A stretch of DNA of 64,000 nucleotides, from the NCBI GenBank assembly GCA_049840835.1, contig JASGJG010000003.1, positions 372,001 to 436,000 of the forward strand. Direction: 5' to 3'. Within the stretch, counting starts at the first letter, position 1. Every line of letters starts with the position of its first letter. The translations under genes were made by a program, and so were the position numbers. The notes beneath the pieces were generated by a model. That model worked only from the letters and a program-made list of their open reading frames with translations. It made no database searches and was not told where the DNA came from. Of the stretch, positions 8,782 through 17,933 are shown in pieces. This DNA is from JANLTX01 sp049840835 (lineage in GTDB: Bacteria > Armatimonadota > Armatimonadia > Armatimonadales > Armatimonadaceae).

Positions 8782-9275
8782 TCGCGGATTTCCTGGCTGC
8801 ACTGATTCCGCCTAGAACCGCTCGGCGTGTATTGGCGACCATCTATCGGAAAATCGGTGGGCTGCAGCTTGGACCGCGCACACTGGTCTATGGGCGCCTG
8901 ACTATTACCGGTGATAAGCATTTCCAGCGCTTTTTGACTGTGGGGGCAGACTGCCGCCTGAACTGGCCGCTTCGGCTGGATATCAATGCGCCTCTGGTCT
9001 TAGAAGACAATGTAGTGCTCGGCTTCGGGGCTACCCTGACCACCAGCGCCCATGACATCTCCTGTCCCACCCGGCGCGCCGGGGCGTTGGTCGCAAAGCC
9101 GATTACGGTCAAGCAGGGCGCCTGGGTAGGAGCGAACGCAACGATACTTCCCGGAGTGACGATTGGTGAGGGGGCCGTAGTTGCTGCCGGGGCTGTAGTC
9201 ACGAAAGATGTACCTCCGCATACGGTAGTAGGGGGTAATCCGGCCCGAGTCATCAAGGAACTGGCTGCCACATGA
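8658..9275 (+). CDS. Hexapeptide-repeat acyltransferase (WcaF-like)
   Basis: Left-handed beta-helix O-acetyltransferase likely to modify a sugar of the polymer. From about residue 75 it shows repeated [LIV]GxxxxI turns, then LVLEDNVVLGFGATLTTSAH (with the catalytic His), AWVGANATILPGVTIGEGAV and PPHTVVGGNPARVIKEL, the usual family end. The first 30 residues overlap the upstream glycosyltransferase in another frame and look non-native. The true start is not resolved: no ATG, GTG or TTG with a good ribosome site lies near GVDIVGPRLLIADF. The stop overlaps the next ATG by four bases. Confidence 0.82.
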   Translation: MHRELGESGELRGDYRERPAGAIVRVLREESGVDIVGPRLLIADFLAALIPPRTARRVLATIYRKIGGLQLGPRTLVYGRLTITGDKHFQRFLTVGADCRLNWPLRLDINAPLVLEDNVVLGFGATLTTSAHDISCPTRRAGALVAKPITVKQGAWVGANATILPGVTIGEGAVVAAGAVVTKDVPPHTVVGGNPARVIKELAAT

Positions 9276-10387
9276 GAGTGCTACTGGTCACTCCATTCTG
9301 GCCACCCGGCGTGGGAGGCAGCACCCGGCTGATTGTAGGGCTGGCGGAGTATTTGCAAAAAAATGGCCACGAGGTGACAGTGGTCACCTATGGCAACCCA
9401 CACGCCAGTGATGAACCCTTCGTGGTCCGCGTGCCACCACAGGAGAAGCGCGGGGCATCGTCCGTGGCGTTTGCTGCCACAGTCTGGCGCACCATTGGGG
9501 AGAAAAAGATTCAGAGCGTGCTAGCCTATGTGGCCTATCCGCACGCCATCGGTGTAGGGACAGCATGCCATGCCCGAGGCATTCCCTACACGGTGCTGGC
9601 GCTCGGCGAAGATGTCAGCGTCTGCACCGACAACCGCAAGAAATCCGCCTTGCTGCGTCCCGCTGTCCGTGGGGCACGAACCCGCCTGGCTATCTCTACA
9701 TTTACGGCAGAGGCACTGGAGGCTGTCGGCGGAAAACCCGTAGAGATTGCCGCACCGGGTATCGATCCCGCGCCGTATGAAACCGTCGATGTCGATCAGG
9801 TAGCCGAGTTCCGGGACCAGCACGGACTTCAGGGCAAGAAAGTCATTCTGACCCTGGCTCGCTTGGAGCCACGCAAAGGCCACGATAGAGTCGTTGCCTC
9901 TCTGCCAGAGTTAATAGGCGAAGTGCCCAATGTGCATTATCTAGTAGTGGGTAAAGGCGATCCAGAGCCACTGCAAACGCAGGCGAGAGCACTGGGAGTC
10001 GAAAACTATCTGACCATTCTTTCCTATATCGCCAACGACGACTTGCCGGTTCTCTTTGCCGCCTGCGATGTGTATGCCATGGTCAGCCGCCACGACCCGG
10101 CCTCCAAGGAAGTGGAAGGCTTCGGTATTGTCTACTTAGAGGCAGCAGCGGCAGGTAAGCCCTGTATCGCCGGAAGCCACGGGGGCGCCCCAGATGCCGT
10201 GGCGCATGGGGAAACAGGCTTCGTGGTGGACCCCAACGACCAGGAGCAGCTCACCGCAATGCTCTGGAACTTGCTCACCGATAATCGTCTGGCTGCGCGA
10301 ATGGGCGCGCACGGGCGCCAGCGTGTACGAGAGCGGTTCTTGGAGTCCCATTTTTATGGGACCGTGGAGCAAGCGCTTACATGCTAA
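9272..10387 (+). CDS. GT4 glycosyltransferase
   Basis: Full-length GT-B enzyme of 371 residues. The N-terminal donor/acceptor domain opens MRVLLVTPFWPPGVGGSTRL, with the Gly-rich loop usual in GT4. The C-terminal domain has ILTLARLEPRKGHDRVV, YLVVGKGDPEPL and the E-x7-E segment EGFGIVYLEA, followed by GSHGGAPDAVAHGETGFVVDP. It transfers a sugar from a nucleotide donor to the growing repeat unit. There is no insert, so this gene also shows the unmodified architecture. The start overlaps the acyltransferase stop; the end overlaps the next start by seven bases. Confidence 0.9.
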   Translation: MRVLLVTPFWPPGVGGSTRLIVGLAEYLQKNGHEVTVVTYGNPHASDEPFVVRVPPQEKRGASSVAFAATVWRTIGEKKIQSVLAYVAYPHAIGVGTACHARGIPYTVLALGEDVSVCTDNRKKSALLRPAVRGARTRLAISTFTAEALEAVGGKPVEIAAPGIDPAPYETVDVDQVAEFRDQHGLQGKKVILTLARLEPRKGHDRVVASLPELIGEVPNVHYLVVGKGDPEPLQTQARALGVENYLTILSYIANDDLPVLFAACDVYAMVSRHDPASKEVEGFGIVYLEAAAAGKPCIAGSHGGAPDAVAHGETGFVVDPNDQEQLTAMLWNLLTDNRLAARMGAHGRQRVRERFLESHFYGTVEQALTC

Positions 10388-10924
10388 AAGCCGACCTGCT
10401 CGCCTATACCCGCTCCGAGCGCTTGAACATAGGGAAAGTACTGGTAACCGCCTATAAGCACCCCGCCCTCTGGGCAGTTGTCGTATTCCGGATAGGCAAG
10501 GCGCTGCAGAAACTCCCTGCTGGCCTTCGCCAGCTTACCCTGGCTTTCTACTACGTGCTCATCTATCCAACTACGCGTCTGCTGACCGGGGTAGAGTTGC
10601 CGCTTTCCTGTGAAATAGGGCCGGGGCTGACCATCTGGCACTTCGGCAACACTATCTTCGGTGGTGGCGTGCGTGCCGGAGCGAATCTCACCGTGAACCA
10701 GGGCGTGCTGGCTGGCCCGTAAAACAGAGGGTGCAGCTATAGTTACTATTGGCGACAACGTAACCCTTGGTGCACGCTGCCTGGTGCTCTGTACAGCCAT
10801 TGGCGATGGTGCGACTGTGGGTGCCGGAGCAGTTGTCAGTAGAGATGTCGCGGCCAATACTACCGTAGTTGGTAACCCCGCCGCGCCCCTGGAAACGCGA
10901 ACCCCTGTAAGGCGTGCCGCATGA
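10381..10924 (+). CDS. Serine-acetyltransferase-like hexapeptide acyltransferase, frameshifted
   Basis: The N-terminal helical part (MLKADLLAYTRSERLNIGKV) and the start of the beta-helix (EIGPGLTIWHFGNTIFG) are in the first frame, which stops at 10722. The other frame continues GAAIVTIGDNVTLGARC and ends with the family signature GAGAVVSRDVAANTTVVGNP, stopping at 10922-10924. Removing one C from the run at 10717-10719 restores a protein of about 180 residues. Such CysE-like proteins in polysaccharide loci usually acetylate sugars. The repaired stop overlaps the start of the next gene, as elsewhere in this operon, which supports the repaired reading. Confidence 0.78.
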
Positions 10925-11890
10925 TGCTCTCCGTGGTCATCCCCACCTACAACCGGCGCGCAAGTCTGGAAGTTACCCTGAATGCGCTGGCTCAACAGAC
11001 CTACCCCAACTCGAACTTCGAGGTCATCGTAGTAGACGATGGCTCTACCGATGGCACGAGCGAATGGCTCCAAACTATCACTGTTCCATTCACCCTCCGA
11101 GCTATCACCCACACCAACGGCGGCCCCTCCAAAGCCCGCAACCGGGGAGTAAACGAAGCTAAGGGTGAAGTCATTATCTTCATCGACGATGACACGGAAC
11201 CCACTGAAGACTTCCTTGCCGCACATGCCGTGCTTCATACCGAAAAGACGCCTCTTGCCGTAATCGGTCCCATGGTGCCGGATAAGGCTCGTCGCGAGCC
11301 GGTCTGGATTGCATGGGAACACGCCATGCTGCAGAAGCAATATGACGCGTTCGCCCGCCGTGAGTGGTGGCCCACCCGGCCCGAATCATTTCTACACCGG
11401 CAATGCCTCCCTGCGCCGCACAGACTTCCTGACCATAGGCGGCTTCGATCGGCACTACACCCGCCAGGAAGATGTTGAGCTGGCCTACCGCCTCCAGCGT
11501 GAGCAAGACGTTCAGTTCACGTTCTCACCGGAAACTGCTGTTATCCATCGACCTCTGCGCACCTTCGAAAGCTGGGCGAGGGTGCCGCTCGCTTATGGTG
11601 CGCTGGATGTCGAGCGTGCCCGGCGCGGCGATGTCTCCTGGGACTTAGTTCGCCATGGCTATACAGGGCGGAACAGGCTCACCCGCCTGCTCGCCCGCAT
11701 CGAGTGGGCCACCCCATTTCTTACCGCGCCTCTGCGCGCTACTCTGAAAGCGACTGCCATCATCTTGCACACTCTCGGCCAGACAAAACCCGCATGCGCG
11801 GTCCTCTCCGCCCTCTACAACCTTATGTATTTAGAAGGCGCGAAAAACGCCATTGGTGGCCTACAAGCCCTTAGAGAGGCCATTGCGTGA
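10921..11890 (+). CDS. GT2 glycosyltransferase, frameshifted
   Basis: GT-A enzyme opening MLSVVIPTYNRRASLEVTLN, with VIVVDDGSTDGTSEW, GGPSKARNRG and the metal-binding FIDDDTEP motif. The first frame ends at 11478 in sequence unlike the family. From about 11370 another frame continues GPNHFYTGNASLRR, IGGFDRHYTRQEDVELAYRL and the C-terminal helix region to 11890. One extra C near 11370 (ACCCGG for ACCGG) explains the break. The repaired protein is about 320 residues. The start overlaps the preceding repaired stop; the end overlaps the GTG of the next gene. Confidence 0.82.
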
Positions 11891-13020
11891 AAATCGCCTT
11901 TGTGATGGACCAGCAGGTGGGCCTGCGCACGCATGCTCTTACCCTGAAGAAACATGTACAGGCTAACCCTGCTATTGAAGCGACCTTTATTGATGTTCGC
12001 TACGATGCCAGACCCCTGCATAAACTGCCCGGCTCTGGCACCCTGGCTGGAGTGCGTGAGATTCGACGTGGGATAGGGAATCCCACCCGCTTTGATGCGA
12101 TTGTATGGGCAAGCTGGGCCACAAAATTTGTGCCGGATCTGGTCGAAGCGGTTCCCAGCTACCTCATCATGGACATGACTCCCACTCAGATGGCACTGAT
12201 GGGGGACTTCTACGGCTACACTGCTCGTCGCGCCGAGTTTCTGGGGGCCTACAAGCGCCGCTCCACGGAGCGTATCTATCGCGCTGCCAGGCACTTCTTC
12301 CCCTGGAACGCCTGGGTAGGCCAGAGCCTGATACGTGATTGGGGAGTGCCCGAGGACAAGATTACGCCCCTATCGCCGGGAGTGGATACGAGTTTATTCC
12401 AGCCGGTAAGGGCTCCTGAAATGCCCCTCTCCCTAGGGGATAGAGGAGCGATTCGGGCAGGCAATGGGGCAAAAGTCCGCCTGCTCTTTGTGGGGGGAGA
12501 CTTCTTGCGCAAAGGAGGAGATTCGCTCGTGCGCTGGGCACGAGAGACGACCCTGCCTGTGGAGGTGCATCTGGTCACCAGGGATACGGTAAACGATATC
12601 CCCGAAAATATCGTTATCCGCCGGGGTATGGCTCCGCTCTCTCCGGAACTGGTAGCGCTCTATCAGAGCAGCGATATCTTCGTGCTGCCCACCCGCGCGG
12701 ACTGCTATTCGCTGGTAGCGTTAGAGGCCATGGCCTGCGGTCTGCCCGTGGTCATCTCACCTCTGGGTGGAATCCCCGAAATCGTTACCGATAGTGGCAC
12801 GGGCTACCTGGTCCCTTCAGATGACTATGACACTCTCACAGCCCGCCTGAACACACTGGTAACCGACCCTGTCCTGCGTGCCCGTATGGGAGCTGCCGCT
12901 CGCGCTCGCGCCTGTCGGCATTTCGATGCCGCCCAACTGGTCGAACGGCTTATGACCACGATTGCCGGGCAAGGCACACTACAGGAGCTGCCTCGAATCA
13001 CGAAGGCGAAGGCTGCATGA
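11887..13020 (+). CDS. GT4 glycosyltransferase (paralogue 1 of a tandem pair)
   Basis: GT-B enzyme of 377 residues. The N-terminal domain includes DFYGYTARRAEFLGAYKRRS and FPWNAWVGQSLIRDWG. The linker TPLSPGVDTSLF is followed by about 20 unusual residues (177-197, low-complexity DNA with an imperfect palindrome). The C-terminal domain has RLLFVGGDFLRKGGD, then VLPTRADCYSLVALEAMACGLPV. It is clearly homologous to the next gene, suggesting tandem duplication. GTG start at 11887, overlapping the preceding stop. Confidence 0.88.
   Translation: MKIAFVMDQQVGLRTHALTLKKHVQANPAIEATFIDVRYDARPLHKLPGSGTLAGVREIRRGIGNPTRFDAIVWASWATKFVPDLVEAVPSYLIMDMTPTQMALMGDFYGYTARRAEFLGAYKRRSTERIYRAARHFFPWNAWVGQSLIRDWGVPEDKITPLSPGVDTSLFQPVRAPEMPLSLGDRGAIRAGNGAKVRLLFVGGDFLRKGGDSLVRWARETTLPVEVHLVTRDTVNDIPENIVIRRGMAPLSPELVALYQSSDIFVLPTRADCYSLVALEAMACGLPVVISPLGGIPEIVTDSGTGYLVPSDDYDTLTARLNTLVTDPVLRARMGAAARARACRHFDAAQLVERLMTTIAGQGTLQELPRITKAKAA
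12417..12474. repeat. Possible decayed palindromic insert in GT4 gene
   Basis: An imperfect inverted pair (CCCCTCTCC and GGGGATAGAGG) lies at the same inter-domain linker that carries an element in two related genes. Similarity to the other families is weak, so this may be a remnant or chance. Confidence 0.35.
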
Positions 13021-14071
13021 GCCGGGTAGGATTCGCGTTGGAGTACGCGCTTGGGCATATTACTCACGCCGAAAACCTGAAGGGCGCGCTGCCACAGAAC
13101 ATCACGCCGCACTATGTGGAGATTCCCTATACGGTGCTGCCGCAGCTCAAGAACTGGAGCCTGCGCGCCTCGCTCTATGCCTGGCGTAATCTGCGCGCCG
13201 CTGGACCTCTAGATGGCCTCTTCTACCACACCCAGATAACCACCCTATTCGCTGCCTCGCTTTTGCGCCGCACCCCCGGCGTGGTCTCACTGGATGCCAC
13301 TCCGCTACAAATGGACATCCTCGGTGCAGCTTACGGGCACTATGCAGGCTCATCCTGCACCGAATCGCTAAAGAAGCGTCTGCTCATCCGCACCCTGAGT
13401 GCGGCAAAGCGAATCGTAACCTGGAGCCAGTGGACCAAAGACTCCCTGGTTACTGATTACACTCAACCGGAAGAGAAGATAGTCGTGATACCCCCAGGGG
13501 TATCACTCACTACTCCCTCCTCTACCCAGACATGGGAGAGGGGGGCTGGGGGGGTGAGGGAAACTCCTCGCTGCCTCTTCGTCGGTGGCGATTTTGCGCG
13601 CAAAGGCGGCGATGAGCTGCTGGCGGCGTGGAAGAACCTACTACCAGATGCGCGGCTAGATATTGTGACCCAGTCCGACATACAGACCGATCTTTTAGGC
13701 GTAATCGTACACCGGGGAATTAAGCCCAACTCGCCGGAACTCAAAGCGCTTTTTGCCCGTGCGGATATCTTCGTCTTTCCCACGCGGGCGGACTGCCTGC
13801 CCCTGGCAGTACTGGAAGCGGCGGCGGCAGGGCTGCCCGTGATTACCACCGGAGTAGGGGCGCTGCCGGAGGCCGTGATAGATGGGCAGACCGGACGAAT
13901 CGTGCCGGTGGGCGATGCTGTGGCGCTGGCAAACGCGCTCCGTGAGCTACTCTCAGACTCCGAACTGCGGCACTTTATGGGGGAGAATGCTGTAATCTAG
14001 CCTGTTCCCGGTTCGATGCCACAAAAAACTATCGAAAACTGGTGGAAGTTCTTCCCATAAACTGCCGATAA
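13017..14071 (+). CDS. GT4 glycosyltransferase (paralogue 2), C-terminal frameshift
   Basis: Homologous to the preceding gene throughout: LDATPLQMDILGAAYGHYAG, WSQWTKDSLVTDY, then a linker insert (164-181) and CLFVGGDFARKGGDELL, VFPTRADCLPLAVLEAAAAG. The frame stops at 14000 after GENAV. Adding one A in the TGTAATC run lets it continue LACSRFDATKNYRKLVEVLP to 14071, matching the end of paralogue 1 (ACRHFDAAQLVERL). The start overlaps the preceding stop (ATGA). A 53-bp palindromic element occupies the domain linker. Confidence 0.85.
13506..13558. repeat. Short palindromic element in GT4 linker
   Basis: The arms CTCACTACTCCCTCC and GGGGGGGTGAG, with TCTACCCA and TGGGAGA inside, form an imperfect inverted repeat of about 53 bp. 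It is read in frame between GVSL and the RCLFVGGDF strand. Confidence 0.6.
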
Positions 14072-14082
14072 TCCTCGCAGAA

Positions 14083-15102
14083 ATGCGCGTTCTGGTCGTG
14101 ATACCCAGTGTCGCGGATCGGCAGCCTGCCTCAGCCTGTCGGCCCCGGCGCGACTATAATGCCCTCTGCGAGGCGCTTCGGGCTGCCGGAGCGCAGGTAG
14201 AGCTGTTCGATTTTCAAGCCGCAGGCGTGAAGGGCGATTTAAAACTAGCTCTGGCTGCACGAGCACGTCGCCAGAACTATGATGCCATCTATGTGAACGC
14301 CGAGAGCCTGGGGGTACCTCTAGCGCTGCTCTCTCGGGGAGATAAATATCGGCCCCGGCTGGTCTGTGTAGGGCACCGCCTGCTTACCGGACGCAAGAAG
14401 CTGTTCTTCCGGGTGCTCAAAGCACATAAGAACATGGACCGACTGCTGGTCTATGCCTCTACCCAGGAAGCCTTCGCCACCACTGCGCTGGGAATCGAGC
14501 CGGAGCGCGTGGAGCGGATTCAGTTTCACGCCGATACTCGCTTCTTCTACCCACTGCCCGAGATCACGCCGGATAAACATCAGGTCTGTGCTGTAGGACG
14601 CGAGGGGCGAGATTATGCCACGCTGTTTACCGCCATGGAGGGACTGACAGAATTCACACTGCAGCTCACCAGCGCCTCGCCGTGGAGTAAGAGTGTGGAC
14701 ACATCGCAGCAGCGCAGCATTCCCGCTAATGTGACTTGCGCCAAGACGCCGTACTCCGATGAAGGACTGCGTGAGCTCTATGCCCGAAGCGCCTGCGTGG
14801 CCGTGCCGCTCTACGCCACGGATTTCCAGGCGGGCATAACCACGATTTTAGAGGCCATGGCCATGGGGCGTCCCGTGATCGCTACACGCACCAGCGGGCT
14901 TTCCGATGTGCTCTGGCACGAAGAGAACTGCCTGACTGTCGCCCCAGGAAATGTGAAGGGTTGGCAAGAGGCGATTCAGCGCCTGCACGCCGACCCTGTT
15001 CTGGCTATCCGATTGGGTATACGGGGACGCCGCTGGGTTGAAGAAAACGCGACTCTGGACCGCTGGGTGGCCCGAGTGGCTCAAGGATTATTGGAGAAGT
15101 AG
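14083..15102 (+). CDS. GT4-type glycosyltransferase, insert-free paralogue
   Basis: GT-B enzyme of 339 residues opening MRVLVVIPSVADRQP. It matches the gene at 7486-8781 in its second half (CAVGREGRDYATLF, LTSASPWSKS, GITTILEAMAMGRPVIATRT) but has no palindromic insert at the linker, only PLPEITPDKH. That makes it a useful reference for where the other gene was invaded. It begins 11 bases after the repaired end of the preceding gene and is followed closely by the chaperone gene. Confidence 0.87.
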   Translation: MRVLVVIPSVADRQPASACRPRRDYNALCEALRAAGAQVELFDFQAAGVKGDLKLALAARARRQNYDAIYVNAESLGVPLALLSRGDKYRPRLVCVGHRLLTGRKKLFFRVLKAHKNMDRLLVYASTQEAFATTALGIEPERVERIQFHADTRFFYPLPEITPDKHQVCAVGREGRDYATLFTAMEGLTEFTLQLTSASPWSKSVDTSQQRSIPANVTCAKTPYSDEGLRELYARSACVAVPLYATDFQAGITTILEAMAMGRPVIATRTSGLSDVLWHEENCLTVAPGNVKGWQEAIQRLHADPVLAIRLGIRGRRWVEENATLDRWVARVAQGLLEK

Positions 15103-15109
15103 TAACCCG

Positions 15110-16018
15110 ATGAAAAAAGTGTTGATCTCGCTGCTCTGTATCATCTGTATTGGCTCGCTGGGGGCGAATGCCTATCTGTACCAGAAGTACAGCACCCGCC
15201 GTCCGATTCTCACCATAAAAGGGGGCGATACGGTAACTCTCAAGGAATTCCGTGACCAGCTGGAGTTTCAGCACGGGCGAGAGACCCTGCGCAAGCTGAC
15301 CATGAGCAAGATCGTTTCTGGCGAGGCGCGTAAGGCCGGGGTCTATCCTCCCGATAAGGCCGTGGAAGAGCGAATCAAAGAAATCGAGCGCACATCCCCT
15401 GATGCGATTCCCGCCGGGCGACGCGAGGAGCTCAAGAAAGAGCTTTTCGTGGAGATGGCGCTAGAGGGCCTTAGCCTTCGTGGTGTGGAAGTCACCGACG
15501 ACGAAGCGCGCGCGTTCCTGGCAAAGCACCCGGAACTGTTCCATCTCCCTCGCCAGGCAAAAGTGACCCTGGTAGTGGCAGACGACGAAATCCATGCCAA
15601 CACGGCAGAGCGCATGCTAAATCGCAAAGAGGTCCATGAAGCGGAACTGGCTATGGAACCTGGCCTGCGCGTGGCAGGACTGGACGGATTCCAACCGAAC
15701 CTGAACCTCCTACCCGAGGCCGACCGTGAGAAGTTGCGCACCACGGCGCTGAACCTGAAAGCGGGCGCGGTTGCTCGCCTGAAGCTGCAAAATACCCACT
15801 TTGTGCTACGTGCTGAGATCCAGGAGTCGGCCCAGCAGCCGACCTACGATGCGGTTCGGGAGAAAGCCCGCCGACTGGCCCGGCTGAGCAAAGCTCGCCC
15901 CCGCGATGTAGTTCTCTCCGAGCTCTATAAAAACGCCGAAGTGAACTTCGAGATGGACTACCGTGATTGGTTCTCTGATCTACGCAACAGCGCCGTTCAA
16001 GCTGCCTCCACGAAGTAA
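15110..16018 (+). CDS. SurA/PrsA-like peptidyl-prolyl isomerase family protein
   Basis: A 302-residue exported protein. MKKVLISLLCIICIGSLG is a signal anchor, followed by a SurA-N-like helical region (LKEFRDQLEFQHGRETLRKL, then EERIKEIERTSPD) and a C-terminal parvulin-like region with short, weak motifs (ARVKLTLVVADD-type strand and LKAGAVARLKLQNTHFVLR). Likely a periplasmic folding or assembly factor; such genes often close exopolysaccharide operons. I start it at ATG 15110 because it gives a clean signal sequence; the open frame further upstream is not coding. Isomerase activity is not assured. Confidence 0.72.
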   Translation: MKKVLISLLCIICIGSLGANAYLYQKYSTRRPILTIKGGDTVTLKEFRDQLEFQHGRETLRKLTMSKIVSGEARKAGVYPPDKAVEERIKEIERTSPDAIPAGRREELKKELFVEMALEGLSLRGVEVTDDEARAFLAKHPELFHLPRQAKVTLVVADDEIHANTAERMLNRKEVHEAELAMEPGLRVAGLDGFQPNLNLLPEADREKLRTTALNLKAGAVARLKLQNTHFVLRAEIQESAQQPTYDAVREKARRLARLSKARPRDVVLSELYKNAEVNFEMDYRDWFSDLRNSAVQAASTK

Positions 16019-16040
16019 TAAATTGGCCATCTCTCAAAAA

Positions 16041-16110
16041 CCATCTCCCCCTGCGCCCTTCGGGCTTAGCCCCCTCTTCCCAATCTCGCTTCGCTGGAAG
16101 AGGGGTAGGG
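16041..16110. repeat. Half copy of palindromic element family C
   Basis: Begins CCATCTCCCCCTGCG and continues through CCCCTCTTCCCAATCTCGCT to GGAAGAGGGGTAGG, nearly identical to the left half of the element at 38299-38515. It lies directly downstream of the DUF559 gene. Confidence 0.8.
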
Positions 16111-16122
16111 ACGCTGAGTGAA

Positions 16123-16542
16123 TTACTTCAACGCTGGCGCGATTGCGGCACGTATGCGATAGTGAAGCTGAGCAGGAGTAGCATTCATCACTTCATCGTT
16201 GGTGAGACGTAGAAATACAATCTCGTATTCCTCTTCCAGGGCCTTCTGGCGAGAGATATCGAACTGAGCAATATCTGGTTGAGAATGGATTCCGCCATCT
16301 ACTTCGATAGCTAGTTTTTTCTCAGCACAATAGAAGTCCAACATATATGGTCCAACGGGATGCTGACGAAGAAATCTCAGACTGCTACACTGATTGTAGC
16401 GAATAATCGACCATAACTGCTTTTCTGCTGGAGTCATTTCACGCCGCAACGTTCGTGCTCGGTTGCGCATGTGCCGCCGAATTGAGGATTTAAAATTTCT
16501 CTCCACATACTTTATAACGGGCGAGATTGCCGATTCTGACAA
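16123..16542 (-). CDS. DUF559 / Vsr-like endonuclease-domain protein
   Basis: A 139-residue protein with the DUF559 pattern: RMRNRARTLRREMTPAEKQLW, then SLRFLRQHPVGPYMLDFYC, AIEVDGGIHSQPDIAQFDISRQ and EIVFLRLTNDEV. The acidic and Glu residues in YMLDFYC...AIEVDGG match the PD-(D/E)XK-like core of Vsr-related nucleases. The DNA is visibly more AT-rich than the flanking polysaccharide genes, which suggests transfer. The gene is flanked on both sides by family C palindromes and is transcribed against the operon before it. Function of the family is not established; DNA cleavage is inference. Confidence 0.85.
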   Translation of the reverse strand: MSESAISPVIKYVERNFKSSIRRHMRNRARTLRREMTPAEKQLWSIIRYNQCSSLRFLRQHPVGPYMLDFYCAEKKLAIEVDGGIHSQPDIAQFDISRQKALEEEYEIVFLRLTNDEVMNATPAQLHYRIRAAIAPALK

Positions 16543-16610
16543 AAAATGGCGAGAAAATTGAATTATTTTTTATGAGATTAGTTTTTGCATATTGCTCTAG
16601 TACCATAATT

Positions 16611-16829
16611 CATCTCTCCGAGTGCTCAGTCGCAAGCTCCCTCCCTCTCTTCGAAAGGGCCAGCCAGGAAGAGAGGGAGCAGCCCTTTCCTATTTTCCGT
16701 TGGGCTTTGCAACCGCGAAGCACTCTTTAAGAGGCAGTGGAGTATCTACCCCTCTTCCAGGGAGCTTGCGACCGAGATCGGGAAGAGGGGCGAGGCGCAG
16801 CGAGGTACGAGCAAGCACTCGGGGAGATG
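16611..16829. repeat. Palindromic element family C, divergent full copy
   Basis: Starts CATCTCTCCGAGTGCT and ends with the matching AGCACTCGGGGAGATGG. In reverse orientation its right half matches the element at 38299, including GGAAGAGGGGTAGATACTCC. At about 219 bp it is nearly the same length as that copy. It fills the gap between the DUF559 gene and the LacI gene. Confidence 0.75.
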
Positions 16830-16836
16830 GCCCTAC

Positions 16837-17862
16837 CTACTTCGCGGGGACTACGCTTTCGCGTACGACTAGATTGCCTCTCAGGACGGTAGTTTGCGGG
16901 GGAGAGTCATCCCCTTCGAAGCGGGCGCGCAGGCGCTCGACTATCGTGGCGGCTATCTCGGCGACGGGCTGGGTCATAGTGGTCAGCGGCACCGGGCAGT
17001 AGGCAGCAATCGCTTGATTATCGTGGCCGATGATACTCAAATCATCGGGCAGAGAGATACCCGCGCGGCCCAGCTCGCTCATCAGGCCAAGGGCCACATA
17101 ATCGTTTACGATCGCCATAGCACTGGGGCGCTCTTTTAGCCCCAGAAACCACTCCGCCAACACAGTGCCACCCTGCTCATAGGGCGGTGATAGTGCCAGC
17201 CATTCATCGGGAAGGGTCAGACCGTGTTCGTCCAGTGCCTTTAAGAACCCCCGCATACGGTGGGTACGCGGGTCCGACGAATCAATGGGGGCGTGTGGAC
17301 TTATGCTCAGGTGTGGCAGCGCCAACGCGATCCTCCGGTGCCCTTGCCGGATCAGATACGACATGGCTTCGTAGGAGTTGTGCTCCCTATCAAAGAGAAC
17401 CTGGTCGCACTCCAGAGGGATTGGTGTGTCATAGCTCACCACCACACCCCCAGACTGCTGGTAGTGCCTGAGTTCACTATAGAGTGACTCATCGGTGAAC
17501 TGAGTGGCACAGACAATGGCCTGAGGGCGCAGTCGCCGCACAGCCCGAACCAGGCGCAGGTCGGTGTAGAGGGGGGCATCGAAGCCCTCTGCAGTGAGAG
17601 CGCGCTGTAGGCGGATAGCTTTCTCGGTGGAGAGCCCCATATCCAGAAGGGCGACGAATAAACACACCAGTGGGCGAGTAGTTCGACCTGCCAACCGCTG
17701 AGCGATGGGATTGGCCTCGTAGCCCATCTCCTTCGCCATGGTCTGGATTCGAACGCGGGTAGCGTGGGATAGATTGCCTTTGCCCGAGAGCGCCAGAGAC
17801 ACCGTTGACTTATGGACACCCAGAGCTTTAGCAACATCCTGCAACGTTGGAATATTTTCCAT
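16837..17862 (-). CDS. LacI-family transcriptional regulator
   Basis: A 341-residue regulator. The N-terminal helix-turn-helix has TLQDVAKALGVHKSTVSLAL and the hinge region NPIAQRLAGR. The periplasmic-binding-protein-like sugar domain follows, with PLVCLFVALLD, FDREHNSYEAMSYLIRQGHRRIAL and DDLSIIGHDNQAIAAYCPVPLTTM. It lies downstream of the GH30 gene on the same strand with a 71-base gap. It probably senses a sugar and controls the GH30/membrane protein/GH172 group; no clear operator palindrome was seen. Confidence 0.93.
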   Translation of the reverse strand: MENIPTLQDVAKALGVHKSTVSLALSGKGNLSHATRVRIQTMAKEMGYEANPIAQRLAGRTTRPLVCLFVALLDMGLSTEKAIRLQRALTAEGFDAPLYTDLRLVRAVRRLRPQAIVCATQFTDESLYSELRHYQQSGGVVVSYDTPIPLECDQVLFDREHNSYEAMSYLIRQGHRRIALALPHLSISPHAPIDSSDPRTHRMRGFLKALDEHGLTLPDEWLALSPPYEQGGTVLAEWFLGLKERPSAMAIVNDYVALGLMSELGRAGISLPDDLSIIGHDNQAIAAYCPVPLTTMTQPVAEIAATIVERLRARFEGDDSPPQTTVLRGNLVVRESVVPAK

Positions 17863-17933
17863 TAAGAACTAATTCTGTGAGGTCTCTCTAGAATCCTCGC
17901 CTGTGTGTCTTTCCTCACACCGAAAGACAGCCC

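Noticed and set aside
10384..11340. 318-codon antisense frame over the acyltransferase and GT2
   Set aside because: The sense strand reads as two known enzymes once single-base breaks are repaired.
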